Positions 9,513-18,357 of a DNA stretch of 64,000 nucleotides are shown piece by piece. Position numbers and translations under genes: made by a program. The notes below the pieces were generated by a model, which was given only the letters and a program-made list of their open reading frames with translations, was not told the origin of the DNA and did no database searches. This DNA is from Roseivirga sp. UBA6052 (GTDB lineage Bacteria > Bacteroidota > Bacteroidia > Cytophagales > Cyclobacteriaceae). Positions within the stretch are counted from its first letter, which is position 1. Each line of letters begins with the position of its first letter. The stretch is from positions 62,001 to 126,000 of the forward strand of contig DIYO01000001.1 in the NCBI GenBank assembly GCA_002427755.1, read 5' to 3'.

Positions 9513-10220
9513 ATGAAGTGTAGATTCTGCTCTGGCCTTTTAAGAAAGGCTGGTAACCAAAAGAATGGAACCCAAAAATATTACTGTAAGCATTGCAGAA
9601 AATATCAGCAAAAGACATATCAATACCGCGCTTATAATCTAGATGTCAATCATCGAATTGAATCTTATGTTCAGGAAGGGGTAGGCATACGGTCAATAGC
9701 TAGAATCTTAGAGATTTCCACCACCACTGTCATCAAAAGGATAGTTTCAATTGCCGAGGGCTTTAATAAACCCACACCCATACGTAAGGGTGAATATGAG
9801 ATTGATGAACGTTGGACTTTTTGTACGACTAAACTCAATCCTATTTGGATAACCTACATTTTAGAAAGGAGAACGAGCAGAGTGATTGATTTTCATGTAG
9901 GGAGAAGAACCAAAGAGGTTTTAACTCCTATGATTGACAGACTTTTACCTTTTAGTCCTAAGTTGATTGCGACAGATGGGCTTCTAGTCTACAAGGCAAT
10001 TATACCGGAAGCAATACATGGCAGACAAAGGCATCAGACAATGAACATTGAAAGGTATAATTTGAATCTAAGAACTCATATTAAAAGACTTTCTAGAAAG
10101 ACTATTAATTATTCTCGAAGCCTTATCATGTTAAAATCAATTCTGAGAATCTACTTTTTTAATAGATCAGATTTGGTTTTGGGAGTATCTAGTAGCGCAG
10201 AAATCAAAATTGTAAAATAA
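9513..10220 (+). mobile_element. IS1-family transposase gene
   Basis: A 235-residue transposase. The N-terminal zinc ribbon has Cys3, Cys6, Cys25 and Cys28. A helix-turn-helix follows at about 50-75 (GIRSIARILEISTTTVIKRI). The catalytic core has the IS1 pattern: Asp in EIDERWTF, Asp in IATDGLLVY, and Glu in MNIERYNLNLRTHIKRL followed by SRKTINYSRS. Length fits an intact single-frame IS1-like enzyme, unlike the frameshifted enterobacterial IS1. I could not find convincing terminal inverted repeats or a target duplication around it, so the borders are unknown and it may be an orphan or decayed element. It sits between the RHS block and the second tail-fibre-like gene, in accessory DNA. Confidence 0.85.
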
Positions 10221-10275
10221 GATTAAAAACTATATATAAAGCTGGTTTTTAATATGGAATCAAACGATCTTGAAA

Positions 10276-11538
10276 ATGATGAACATTAAGCTCTTCTCTG
10301 CTTTCTTTATCCTGTTTTCATTGCAGGTTTCTGCACAGGATTTTGAACCGATTTCTACTTTCAATGCTAGTCATCAATCCGTTCTAAAATCGAATAAAAA
10401 GTTTCAAAAGGAGCTTCAGAGGCTATTAAATAAACATGAAAGAGAGCGTGGAAGGCTATCATCTAGTATAGGAAGTGGACTAAATAAATCAATTGAATTG
10501 GACACATCTAGTCTAAAGAAAGACTCTTTAGGGATTTATCTAGAGACTTTAAAAAATCGATTTAAAGAAAAGCTCTCTCAAACACCTGAGAAACTTCCTG
10601 CTGGCAGAGAGTTAAACAGTAGTATCACTCAACTTGAAAAAATAAGTGAGCTGAGAAAAAATATCAGCAGTCTTGAGAGTCTAGATGAATTACGACTCAA
10701 AAGAATTAGCGCTTTGAATAAGCATGCCATGGCATTGAGCAATGAACTAGACAATTACAAAGCCTATTTTCAAGACTGGGACAAGTCTTTATTAGACAAA
10801 GTGTTAACCATTGAGGAAGTTAAGCAAATACAAGAAGAATTGGCTTTGGCCAAATTATATAAACTTCCGGAAGGTTATCGAAGTCAAGTAGAGCAGATTC
10901 AATCCACTAAGTTTGTGCAGGAGCAATTGCAGAATATTGCCGAAGAACTGTCAAGTTCAGGAGGAGGTATGCAGGAGAAATTTAACCAAGCGTTAGCGGA
11001 AATAGATCAGAGAAAGAAAAGATTCCCTGAATTGAAAAATCTTGCGGATACACCTAAAAAATATAATCCACATAAGGAGGAGCCATTTCTACAGCGATTA
11101 GATCTTGGCGGTAATTTTCAAATCAATAGGCAAAGACCTGTTTCAGCAGATTTGGCTTTACAAATTCATTATCCATTCGATCCTGATATTCTCATTGGTT
11201 TTGCGGGTAGCACTAGGCTATACTTTGAGAAAAAAGACTTGACCGATTTACAGCCTCAAGGAGTCAACGGGCTCAGAAGTTTTATTCGAGTCAAGCTGTT
11301 TAGAAGCCTCTTTGCTCAAGCAAATTTCGAGCGGAACCAAACTGAGGTACAGAATCCTACGGATCAAAGCATCAACAGAAGTTGGGTAAATACTTCCCTA
11401 TTAGGGATTAATAACACGCTTAAACTAAACGATAAACTCAACATGGAGATATCGCTGCTATATGATCTATTCTACGATCCTCAGAGCAGTCCAAATAATG
11501 GACATTGGGTATCAAGAATAGGGTTTGTTCTGAAATAA
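10276..11538 (+). CDS. Secreted coiled-coil protein with a barrel-like C-terminus
   Basis: About 420 residues. The frame can open at a TTG at 10270, but the ATG at 10276 gives a cleaner signal peptide (MMNIKLFSAFFILFSLQVSAQ), so I place the start there. Residues about 40-270 are strongly coiled-coil forming, with repeated Leu/Lys/Glu heptads. The last 140 residues are beta-rich (LDLGGNFQINRQRPVSADLA through WVSRIGFVLK) and resemble the end of an outer-membrane barrel. No named family is recognised. It overlaps no gene and precedes a tail-fibre-like gene by 14 bp, so the two may form one surface-exposed assembly. Confidence 0.7.
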   Translation: MMNIKLFSAFFILFSLQVSAQDFEPISTFNASHQSVLKSNKKFQKELQRLLNKHERERGRLSSSIGSGLNKSIELDTSSLKKDSLGIYLETLKNRFKEKLSQTPEKLPAGRELNSSITQLEKISELRKNISSLESLDELRLKRISALNKHAMALSNELDNYKAYFQDWDKSLLDKVLTIEEVKQIQEELALAKLYKLPEGYRSQVEQIQSTKFVQEQLQNIAEELSSSGGGMQEKFNQALAEIDQRKKRFPELKNLADTPKKYNPHKEEPFLQRLDLGGNFQINRQRPVSADLALQIHYPFDPDILIGFAGSTRLYFEKKDLTDLQPQGVNGLRSFIRVKLFRSLFAQANFERNQTEVQNPTDQSINRSWVNTSLLGINNTLKLNDKLNMEISLLYDLFYDPQSSPNNGHWVSRIGFVLK

Positions 11539-11552
11539 AAAAAATAATTGAC

Positions 11553-12662
11553 ATGCTCAAAAATACACTTCTCATTATCAATCTATTCATTGTTGTTTCG
11601 ATATCTGGATTTGCTCAAGATCAAACTATACCTGGCAGTCTGACATTGAATAGCGCTAGTCCTCTCTTGATTTTTAAGGATAACGATACAAATGGATCTG
11701 CAGCTACCGGTTTTATCGAATGGCGGCAGCAAAATGGGATTAGAAACGGTTGGTTAGGAGACGGTTCCAACGGTACTAATGATCTTTATTGGCAAAATGA
11801 GATGGGAGGAAAACTTAGGCTGTTTGGTGGTGGCGGCATATTAATGGAGAGTACCACTTTTTTTAATACTAATAGTGGTATTAACCCTGTTTACATTACT
11901 CGTTCGGGGGGCATAACTGAAAGTATTGAACTTTCAGCTACTGATCGTATTGCCACATTTAAGTTTAGGCAAGATGAGACTTCAGGCGATCATAATATGA
12001 ATTTTATTATTGATTCTCCTACTTCTGGTAATCGCCAGTTCTTGTTTAGCAGTAATGGAGATAAGCTTAGAATTGGCGGTTCTTACGCATTAGAGGCTTA
12101 TGGCTCTTCTTTAGTAAACGGAGATATATTTATTGAGTCTACTAGTAATACTCAGGGATATTTTTTAAGGCATAATGGGAATACAGTAGCTAGATTGTCT
12201 TCAGAATTGGATGGAGGTCGTCTGAATCTTTTTGATGGGAATGATACTGATGTTCAGATTAGTACTAGAAATGATCGTCATACTTTCTTTAATCACGGTG
12301 GAAATGTTGGAATAGGCACGGCAGCTCCTAGTTATGATTTTGATGTTCACGGGATGAGTCGATTCACTCAAAACATGGTTGTTGAAGGCAACATCGAATC
12401 CAAGAAAATCAAGGTGACCGCCATTCCCGGAACAGTTCCTGATTACGTGTTCAAGGCAGATTACGAGCTTATAAGCCTCCGAGAGCTTGAAAACTTCATA
12501 AACAAAAACTCCCACCTCCCGAATGTGCCTAGCGCAAAAGAAGTGGAAGAAAATGGCCAAGATGTGGGAGGTTTGCAATTGAAGTTACTTGAGAAAATAG
12601 AAGAGTTAACACTCTATATTATTGACTTGGAGAAAAGACTTAAGGAATTAGAGAAGAAATAA
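11553..12662 (+). CDS. Secreted tail-fibre-like protein with conserved C-terminal module
   Basis: A 369-residue product counted from the ATG at 11553. A start at 11505 is possible but would overlap the previous gene and lacks a signal peptide. The signal peptide is MLKNTLLIINLFIVVSISGFAQ. The body is Gly/Asn/Ser-rich and beta-helix-like, with short repeats such as WRQQNGIRNGWLG and GNVGIGTAAPSYDFDVHG, the latter a motif of Bacteroidota tail-fibre-like proteins. The C-terminus is HLPNVPSAKEVEENG plus a leucine-rich coiled coil, paralogous to the partial gene at 1-237. Such proteins usually lie directly upstream of RHS genes, but here only about 250 bp of non-coding DNA follows. Confidence 0.75.
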   Translation: MLKNTLLIINLFIVVSISGFAQDQTIPGSLTLNSASPLLIFKDNDTNGSAATGFIEWRQQNGIRNGWLGDGSNGTNDLYWQNEMGGKLRLFGGGGILMESTTFFNTNSGINPVYITRSGGITESIELSATDRIATFKFRQDETSGDHNMNFIIDSPTSGNRQFLFSSNGDKLRIGGSYALEAYGSSLVNGDIFIESTSNTQGYFLRHNGNTVARLSSELDGGRLNLFDGNDTDVQISTRNDRHTFFNHGGNVGIGTAAPSYDFDVHGMSRFTQNMVVEGNIESKKIKVTAIPGTVPDYVFKADYELISLRELENFINKNSHLPNVPSAKEVEENGQDVGGLQLKLLEKIEELTLYIIDLEKRLKELEKK

Positions 12663-12913
12663 AATGAAGGTTATGCTCATTCCGAGAGTGTATTTCAAGA
12701 TGAAGACAGGTGAGATAGTATTTAATACCTAAAGCTATACCAGTAAGAGGCTCTGTAGCAAAGATGTTCGTCTTGTCAGATTCCTGAACCTAGCGAAAGT
12801 TCTCTTTATAAACAATCAGAAATGGTTGTCCTTTTTTGTTAAATACAGTTAAGTCATTTAGTCGATTGAACTAATCTAAGAGCAGTTGGGTTTTTCTCGC
12901 AGACCTTAACAAA
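12663..12913. other. Non-coding stretch with possible remnants of lost accessory DNA
   Basis: No complete gene is seen. Just after the upstream gene, an ATG at 12664 opens a 22-codon frame ending in a basic stretch followed by VYFKMKTGEIVFNT, loosely like the last residues of the RHS protein at 3541-7878. At 12749-12763 lies GGCTCTGTAGCAAAG, which from memory resembles the terminal repeats of IS6-family elements; no partner repeat is visible. Both readings are tentative. Confidence 0.25.
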
Positions 12914-13906
12914 ATGTTCAACTTACCATGTAAACTTAGAAAGTGGCTGAGGGTATGGATGATGCTCTTGTTTTGCGCTGGCTGTCCTAAAGCTAAAGCA
13001 CAAAGCAAGGATAAGTCTAATGTGCCTTATAAGCCTAAAGTATTTCAGTTTTCATACCAGAAGCTGTACGCCAATAACCCATTAGGTTTTGAAGGCAATC
13101 AGTTAACGCCTTTGGAAAGGGAAGCTAATTATCGTGTAAGCTTTAATATGCTTGCCCCATTTGTGGTTAAGGATGATTTTCTACTGGGTGTTCAATTAAA
13201 ATACGATCAGCAACGTTTTGTCTTCGAAAACTTTGAGACTTCTGAAACGTCAAGTTTGAGCGGCACTTTGAATCAGATTGATTTTAGAAGAAAAGGAGTG
13301 TCTCTTGTTGGCCAGAAGGATTTTAGTAATGACCAAAAGCTCAGCTTTGCACTAAGCACTAATTTTAATAGTGATCGATTCTCGCTTAGCATGGCGTCTT
13401 TACGTTCTTCGCTTACAGGGCTATATGAAAAGCAGATTAGTCCTATGACCTCAATAGGAGGTGGATTGCGCTTGAGTTATGATGAACAGGGTGTAAGGGT
13501 GCTTCCGGTCTTTACATATGATAAGACAATCAACGAGAATTGGAATCTAAGTTTAACACTACCAAAGGAAGCCATTCTAAGATATCGCCTAAGTTACAAC
13601 TCATTCTTAAGCGTAAAGACCGAGCTTAATAGCTATAGATATATTTTGAATGACCCGTTGCAAGGTTATGAAGGGGTTGATTTGAGTATTGCTCGTTTAG
13701 ACTTTAGAGCTTCTTTACTTTACGAAAAACAGCTAACAGATTGGATTGGTCTAGGGGTTGAATATGGCTGGAGTAATAGATCAAGACATTTCTTGGTCGA
13801 AAGAGGAAACAGAAGGAGAGATGCTTTATTGGAATTTAGAAACCCTAGAGCTCCATATGTAAAAGCCTCTTTGTTTATAGTACCCCCTTCAAAATTTATC
13901 AAATAG
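12914..13906 (+). CDS. Predicted outer-membrane beta-barrel protein
   Basis: A 330-residue protein with an N-terminal basic and hydrophobic signal (about 1-30, KWLRVWMMLLFCAGCPKAKA; cleavage after AQ, or lipidation at the Cys in FCAGC). The remainder is a run of alternating hydrophobic strands separated by turns (FRASLLYEKQLTDWIGLGVEY, VKTELNSYRYIL), ending near a hydrophobic residue as barrels do. No specific family is recognised. It stands 47 bp before the isomerase gene on the same strand, so it could be the first gene of the sugar oxidation group, but no sequence feature ties it to that function. Confidence 0.6.
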   Translation: MFNLPCKLRKWLRVWMMLLFCAGCPKAKAQSKDKSNVPYKPKVFQFSYQKLYANNPLGFEGNQLTPLEREANYRVSFNMLAPFVVKDDFLLGVQLKYDQQRFVFENFETSETSSLSGTLNQIDFRRKGVSLVGQKDFSNDQKLSFALSTNFNSDRFSLSMASLRSSLTGLYEKQISPMTSIGGGLRLSYDEQGVRVLPVFTYDKTINENWNLSLTLPKEAILRYRLSYNSFLSVKTELNSYRYILNDPLQGYEGVDLSIARLDFRASLLYEKQLTDWIGLGVEYGWSNRSRHFLVERGNRRRDALLEFRNPRAPYVKASLFIVPPSKFIK

Positions 13907-13953
13907 ATATAGTTAGTACTTTTTCTCTCATTCGTTTTCAATATCTTTCATAG

Positions 13954-14910
13954 ATGTTCGATCCGAGGAGAAGAGACTTTTTAGCTAAATCTGGATTATT
14001 CGCGCTATCATCTTTGCTGCCTTGGCAAAGTATTGATTCATTTTTTATTCCTCAGCGTCAATTTAAGTTATGCCTAAATCCTGGTGCAATTGGTGTTGAA
14101 CTCTCACAATTAGAATTACTTCAGAAAGCCATAGAACACGGTTATGAGGCCATTGTGCCATTTCCGAATCAACTGGCAGTTATGCGAGACGAACAGTTGA
14201 ATGAGATCTTAGATTTAATGAAAATAAATCAGATTTCTTGGGGAGCCGCTAACCTACCCTTAGACTTCCGAGGAGATGTTTTTAAATACAAGGATGGATT
14301 GGCTAGACTAATTGATAGCATCGATGCGATGCGATGGGCAGGTGCCGAAAGTATGTCTACCTGGATTATGCCCACTCATGCAGATTTGACTTATCGCAAG
14401 AATTTCAATTTACATTTAAGCAGGCTGCGTGAGGTGGCGGATATTTTATCTCAGAACAATATCAAATTAGGCCTTGAATATGTAGGTCCGAGGACTTTAA
14501 TGAATAAAGAGCGCTACCCATTTATTCGTACCATGGCAGAGTGCTTAGAGTTAATCGGAGCAATAGATAGAGCCAATGTAGGTATTCAACTGGATGCCTT
14601 TCATTGGTATTGTGCTGGAGAATCAAAAGAGGATATCTTAAAACTAGATCCCAATCGAATTGTGACTGTTGATTTAAACGATGCCAAGGCTGGGAGGAAT
14701 AGAGATGAGCAATTGGATTGGGAGCGTGAACTACCAGCTGATACCGGTATAGTGGATATAGAATCATTTTTATCTGCTTTAGTAGAAATAGGATATACCG
14801 GTCCTGTAAGAGCCGAGCCTTTTAACGAAGAATTGAATAAATTAGAAACAGATCAAGCATTGCAAAAGACCATGAATGCCATGAAGAATGCGGTGTCTAA
14901 AATGTACTAA
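13954..14910 (+). CDS. Tat-exported sugar phosphate isomerase/epimerase (xylose isomerase-like TIM barrel)
   Basis: A 318-residue protein with a twin-arginine signal (RRRDFLAKSGLFALSSLLPW, residues 4-23), hence probably a periplasmic enzyme exported folded. The mature part matches AP-endonuclease-2/xylose-isomerase-like TIM barrels: metal-binding acidic and histidine residues appear in NIKLGLEYVG, IQLDAFHWY, TVDLNDAK and VRAEPFNEEL. The family isomerises or epimerises sugars and cyclitols. It lies 8 bp upstream of the GMC flavoprotein, followed by a gluconate-dehydrogenase subunit 3; the trio probably processes an oxidised sugar or inositol-like compound. Substrate cannot be read from sequence. 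Confidence 0.85.
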   Translation: MFDPRRRDFLAKSGLFALSSLLPWQSIDSFFIPQRQFKLCLNPGAIGVELSQLELLQKAIEHGYEAIVPFPNQLAVMRDEQLNEILDLMKINQISWGAANLPLDFRGDVFKYKDGLARLIDSIDAMRWAGAESMSTWIMPTHADLTYRKNFNLHLSRLREVADILSQNNIKLGLEYVGPRTLMNKERYPFIRTMAECLELIGAIDRANVGIQLDAFHWYCAGESKEDILKLDPNRIVTVDLNDAKAGRNRDEQLDWERELPADTGIVDIESFLSALVEIGYTGPVRAEPFNEELNKLETDQALQKTMNAMKNAVSKMY

Positions 14911-14918
14911 TCAACCTT

Positions 14919-16643
14919 ATGCAAATAATTGAATCAGCCAAAACCTACGATGTAGCCATAGTTGGCTCCGGTGCAGGTGGCGGAATGGCCACTAAAATCC
15001 TTTCTGAAGCAGGTTTTGATGTAGCAGTATTAGAAGCAGGACCATTTTTTGACCCTGCACAAGATCAATATAGAAATCAACTTAGGTGGCCTTGGGAGTC
15101 TCCGAGAAGAGGGGCAAGTTCAGATCGAAGGTCTTTTGGAGATTTCGATGCGGCTTATGGAGGTTGGAACCTTGAAGGTGAACCTTTTACCAATGCTCGA
15201 GGCACCGATTTTAGATGGTTTAGATCTAGAATGCTCGGAGGTAGAACCAATCACTGGGGAAGAATATCACTGCGCTTTGGTCCATTAGACTTTAAAAGAA
15301 AGAGTATTGATGGCCTTGGAGATAATTGGCCCATAGGCTATGAAGATGTTAAACCTTACTACGATAAAGTAGATAAGTTGATTGGCGTTTTTGGTTCTAG
15401 AGAAAACATACCAAATGAACCAGATGGATTCTTTCTGCCAGCTCCTAAACCAAGACTTCATGAGATGTATTACATCAATGCTGCCAGAAAAGCCGGTGTT
15501 CCAGTAATACCATCACGTCTCTCTATTCTTACAAAACGCATCAATGATCAACGTGGAAGTTGTTTCTATTGTGGTCAATGTAATAGGGCCTGTTCAGCCT
15601 ATGCCGACTTCTCATCAGGAACTTGTTTGATTTTCCCTGCTCAGAGAGGTGGAGGCAAAGTGGAATTGTTTACAGAAGCTATGGTGAGCGAGGTTACAAC
15701 AGATAGAGAAGGAAAGGCTACAGGTGTTACTTATGTAAACAAGCTAGATAGAAAGACATATCACTTAAAAGCCAAGATTGTAATCATGGCAGCTTCTGCT
15801 TGTTCTTCTGCTCGAATTCTGTTGAATTCGAAAAGTTCTATTCATCAAAATGGACTAGGAAATAGTAGTGGAATGGTAGGAAGATATCTTCATGATTCTA
15901 CTGGAGCGAGTAGAGCTGTGTTTATTCCTCAGTTGATGGACAGGAAGATTTATAATGAAGATGGCGTAGGAGGTATGCACGTTTACACACCTTGGTGGTT
16001 GAACGATGCTAAGCTCGATTTCCCTAGAGGTTATCATATTGAGGTATGGGGAGGAATGGGTATGCCGGGCTATGGCTTTGGTTTTAATCCAAACGACTTG
16101 AATAAGATTACTGGAATGGGCGAAGTTGGTGGTTATGGTGATGCTTTACGCGAAGATATTAAGCGATATTATGGGGCTGTGGTCGGTATTTCTGGAAGAG
16201 GAGAATCTGTACCGCAATACAATAACTACTGCGAGATTGACAACGAGGTAGTTGATGAATGGGGTATACCTGTGCTTAAGTTCAATTACCAGTGGACGGA
16301 GTATGAGGTGAAGCAAGCCAAGCATATGCAAGATACCTTCGAAGAGGTATTGAGTGCTACAGGAGGAACTCTTCTGGGCGACAAACCCGGAGCTGATCGC
16401 CAATATGGATTAACCAAGCCAGGAGAAATTATCCACGAAGTAGGAACTACACGAATGGGTAACAATCCAAAGACATCTGTTACCAATAAATACAATCAAC
16501 TTCATGATTGTGAGAATGTATTTGTGATGGACGCAGGTCCATTCGTGTCTCAGGCCGATAAGAATCCTACATGGACTATCTTAGCACTGGCATGGAGAGC
16601 TTCGGATTACTTAGTAGATCAGGTTAAAAAGAGAAATATCTAA
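14919..16643 (+). CDS. GMC-family oxidoreductase (gluconate/sorbitol dehydrogenase-like flavoprotein)
   Basis: A 574-residue flavoprotein. The FAD-binding dinucleotide fold is at about 12-40 (VAIVGSGAGGGMATKILSEAG); the second GMC signature lies around MLGGRTNHWGRISLR. Cys215, Cys218, Cys221 and Cys225 form a CX2CX2CX3C cluster, an insertion seen in some GMC enzymes and suggestive of a metal or iron-sulfur site. The C-terminal catalytic segment has HEVGTTRMG and NPTWTILALAWRASDYL. There is no signal peptide; the partner subunit 3, encoded 2 bp downstream, has a Tat-type leader and probably carries this subunit out as a complex, as in gluconate 2-dehydrogenase. The electron acceptor is probably a cytochrome or quinone, not encoded here. 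Confidence 0.9.
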   Translation: MQIIESAKTYDVAIVGSGAGGGMATKILSEAGFDVAVLEAGPFFDPAQDQYRNQLRWPWESPRRGASSDRRSFGDFDAAYGGWNLEGEPFTNARGTDFRWFRSRMLGGRTNHWGRISLRFGPLDFKRKSIDGLGDNWPIGYEDVKPYYDKVDKLIGVFGSRENIPNEPDGFFLPAPKPRLHEMYYINAARKAGVPVIPSRLSILTKRINDQRGSCFYCGQCNRACSAYADFSSGTCLIFPAQRGGGKVELFTEAMVSEVTTDREGKATGVTYVNKLDRKTYHLKAKIVIMAASACSSARILLNSKSSIHQNGLGNSSGMVGRYLHDSTGASRAVFIPQLMDRKIYNEDGVGGMHVYTPWWLNDAKLDFPRGYHIEVWGGMGMPGYGFGFNPNDLNKITGMGEVGGYGDALREDIKRYYGAVVGISGRGESVPQYNNYCEIDNEVVDEWGIPVLKFNYQWTEYEVKQAKHMQDTFEEVLSATGGTLLGDKPGADRQYGLTKPGEIIHEVGTTRMGNNPKTSVTNKYNQLHDCENVFVMDAGPFVSQADKNPTWTILALAWRASDYLVDQVKKRNI

Positions 16644-16645
16644 TT

Positions 16646-17353
16646 ATGGACAGACGAGATTCTTTAAAATCGATATTAGTCGGATCAGTGGCTGGTGGGA
16701 TGCTAGTAACTGGGTGCTCACCAGAAACCAAGGAACCTGAAGTTCAGCAACCCTCAGAACCTTTTGCAGGATATGGGCGAACTGAACCAGAGAAAGAGCA
16801 TGATAGGGAAGTGGCTGCTGAAATCTTCCTTAACGAACACGAGCTCGAAACTATAGCTGTTCTGTGCGATATTATTCTTCCCCCAACGGCAGAAATTGGT
16901 GGGGCCGTAGATGCTGAAGTACCGGCATTCATTGAATTTATTGTGAAAGATATGCCTTATCATCAAATGCCAGTTAGAGGAGGGTTGGCATGGTTAGATA
17001 GACATTCAAATGCATTGCATAATCTGGAGTTTAAGAAACTTACAAAAGAGCAACAATTAGCGATTTGCGATACCATTGCCTATCCAGGTAAGACCGCTCC
17101 TGATTTAATGCCTGGAGAAAGACTCTTTACAAGAATGAGAAACCTAACACTAACGGGTTACTATACTTCTGAAATAGGGATAAAGGATTTGGGTTATCAA
17201 GGAAATAGACCAGGTGTCTGGGACGGTGTGCCACAAGATGTACTAGACCAGCATGGTCTTTCTTATGACGAGGAATGGCTTTCCAAGTGTGTAGACCAAA
17301 GTACTCGAATGAATATTGCAGAGTGGGATGAGGATGGGAATTTAATCTCCTAA
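16646..17353 (+). CDS. Gluconate 2-dehydrogenase subunit 3 family protein
   Basis: A 235-residue partner subunit of GMC dehydrogenases. The N-terminus has a twin-arginine-like start (MDRRDSLKSI), a hydrophobic stretch, and TGCS, a lipobox-like Cys. The family signature is residues about 60-110 (LNEHELETIAVLCDIILPPT, AEVPAFIEFIVKD). It starts 2 bp after the flavoprotein, so the subunits are translationally coupled. Known subunit 3 proteins stabilise and help export the flavin subunit. The C-terminal half (YTSEIGIKDLGYQGNRPGVWDG) is also typical. Confidence 0.88.
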   Translation: MDRRDSLKSILVGSVAGGMLVTGCSPETKEPEVQQPSEPFAGYGRTEPEKEHDREVAAEIFLNEHELETIAVLCDIILPPTAEIGGAVDAEVPAFIEFIVKDMPYHQMPVRGGLAWLDRHSNALHNLEFKKLTKEQQLAICDTIAYPGKTAPDLMPGERLFTRMRNLTLTGYYTSEIGIKDLGYQGNRPGVWDGVPQDVLDQHGLSYDEEWLSKCVDQSTRMNIAEWDEDGNLIS

Positions 17354-17402
17354 GATCAATCTTAAAAAACAACTGTCAAAAAGGTTAAGAGTTGGAATGC
17401 CC

Positions 17403-18053
17403 TTATTTATAGGGCGCTTCCAATAAATCCAGGTTGACGGTTCCTCCTCGTCCAGAACGCAAAACAGTACAGAAATTTTCCTCTGTTTGAGCAGGACCTA
17501 TGGGCAATGAAGGGCATGGTGGATTTCCGGTCACGCCAGTACAGTCATTACAATTGACAGGAATTACTCCCGGATTACCTGAATTTTGTTGTAGTGGCTT
17601 ATTGAAAATATAGGGAACAGGAATATTATCCAGTCCACAAGTCCAGTTTGCAGGCTGATCGGAATACATGCGAACATAAGAATTTATCCCGTGGCTGCAA
17701 TCTATGCCGTAAAGTTCAAAACAGCCAGGAAAAGGGTTAATCTCAATTCCAGGAGTATTCGTACCATACTTACCATGCGAGAAAGTAGCATTGGGAACAG
17801 GGCACCGTTGTGGAATGTAGAAATTGAAATATGCGACTAAAGCTTTGCCTTTAGGGTCGAACAATTGACTGTTACTTCCCCCAAGCACGAACATACCTTC
17901 CAGATCACCCGTTTTTTTCAAAAAACTGAAATCAGAAACCTTCAAACAAGTGGGCCTGCATTTATACTCCGGATCGTCTTTAGAAAAGGTTACAAACACC
18001 TCTACAGCATTAGCCGTTCGATTGTTGATTTTAAATTTGGTGTAGTCTGTCAT
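17403..18053 (-). CDS. Cysteine-rich protein of unknown function
   Basis: A 216-residue protein without a signal peptide or membrane segment. It has about eleven cysteines in patterns such as CRPTC, NCNDC, GC, DCSHG and FCTVLRSG. Repeated aromatic and Pro/Asn-rich stretches suggest a beta-rich, possibly disulfide-bonded or metal-binding fold. The odd combination of many cysteines with no export signal suggests either a wrong start or a cytoplasmic metal-binding role; the ATG at 18053 is the first in frame near a plausible promoter region. I do not recognise the family. It converges on the gluconate dehydrogenase gene and diverges from the ilv operon. Confidence 0.6.
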   Translation of the reverse strand: MTDYTKFKINNRTANAVEVFVTFSKDDPEYKCRPTCLKVSDFSFLKKTGDLEGMFVLGGSNSQLFDPKGKALVAYFNFYIPQRCPVPNATFSHGKYGTNTPGIEINPFPGCFELYGIDCSHGINSYVRMYSDQPANWTCGLDNIPVPYIFNKPLQQNSGNPGVIPVNCNDCTGVTGNPPCPSLPIGPAQTEENFCTVLRSGRGGTVNLDLLEAPYK

Positions 18054-18357
18054 TATGGGCTTGGTTGAATGAGGAAGAAGATATTTATTTTCTACAACAT
18101 AAGTCTAGGCCTTTAGTCTTTTTATTCGAACAGTGGTTTAAATACTCCCTTTCAAAGAATAAGAGGTGTAGGTGCAATCCATAAAGTTCAGGCAATCGAT
18201 TACAAAAAACCAGCTTAAATCCGTAAAAAATTTCAATTAACTATCTGTTTATCAGTAAGATAAAAAAATGTTTCTACGATAGAAACTTGTACATCCTGTT
18301 CAGATAATATTCAGATTGACTCGGGAAGTCGATAGGTTCAATTGATGAATAAGGCCC
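18054..18357. other. Intergenic region between a divergent gene and the ilv operon, with a leader hairpin
   Basis: No gene and no obvious branched-chain-rich leader peptide seen. It must hold promoters in both directions. At 18270-18286 an exact inverted repeat (GTTTCTA, loop CGA, TAGAAAC) lies 71 bp before ilvD, and could be an operator or leader stem. No clear TAnnTTTG box was found. Confidence 0.5.
18270..18286. promoter_or_regulatory. Inverted repeat upstream of ilvD
   Basis: Seven-base arms GTTTCTA and TAGAAAC around a three-base centre, exact. Located in the ilvD upstream region, so a regulator site or leader hairpin for the branched-chain operon is possible; there is no T-tract that would make it a terminator. 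Confidence 0.4.

Noticed and set aside
11505..11552. Upstream extension of the tail-fibre-like gene
   Set aside because: It would overlap the previous gene and push the signal peptide away from the N-terminus; the ATG at 11553 is preferred.
17399..17415. GCCCT / AGGGC hairpin at the end of the gene at 17403-18053
   Set aside because: It overlaps the stop codon and is not followed by a T-tract on either strand; too weak to call a terminator.
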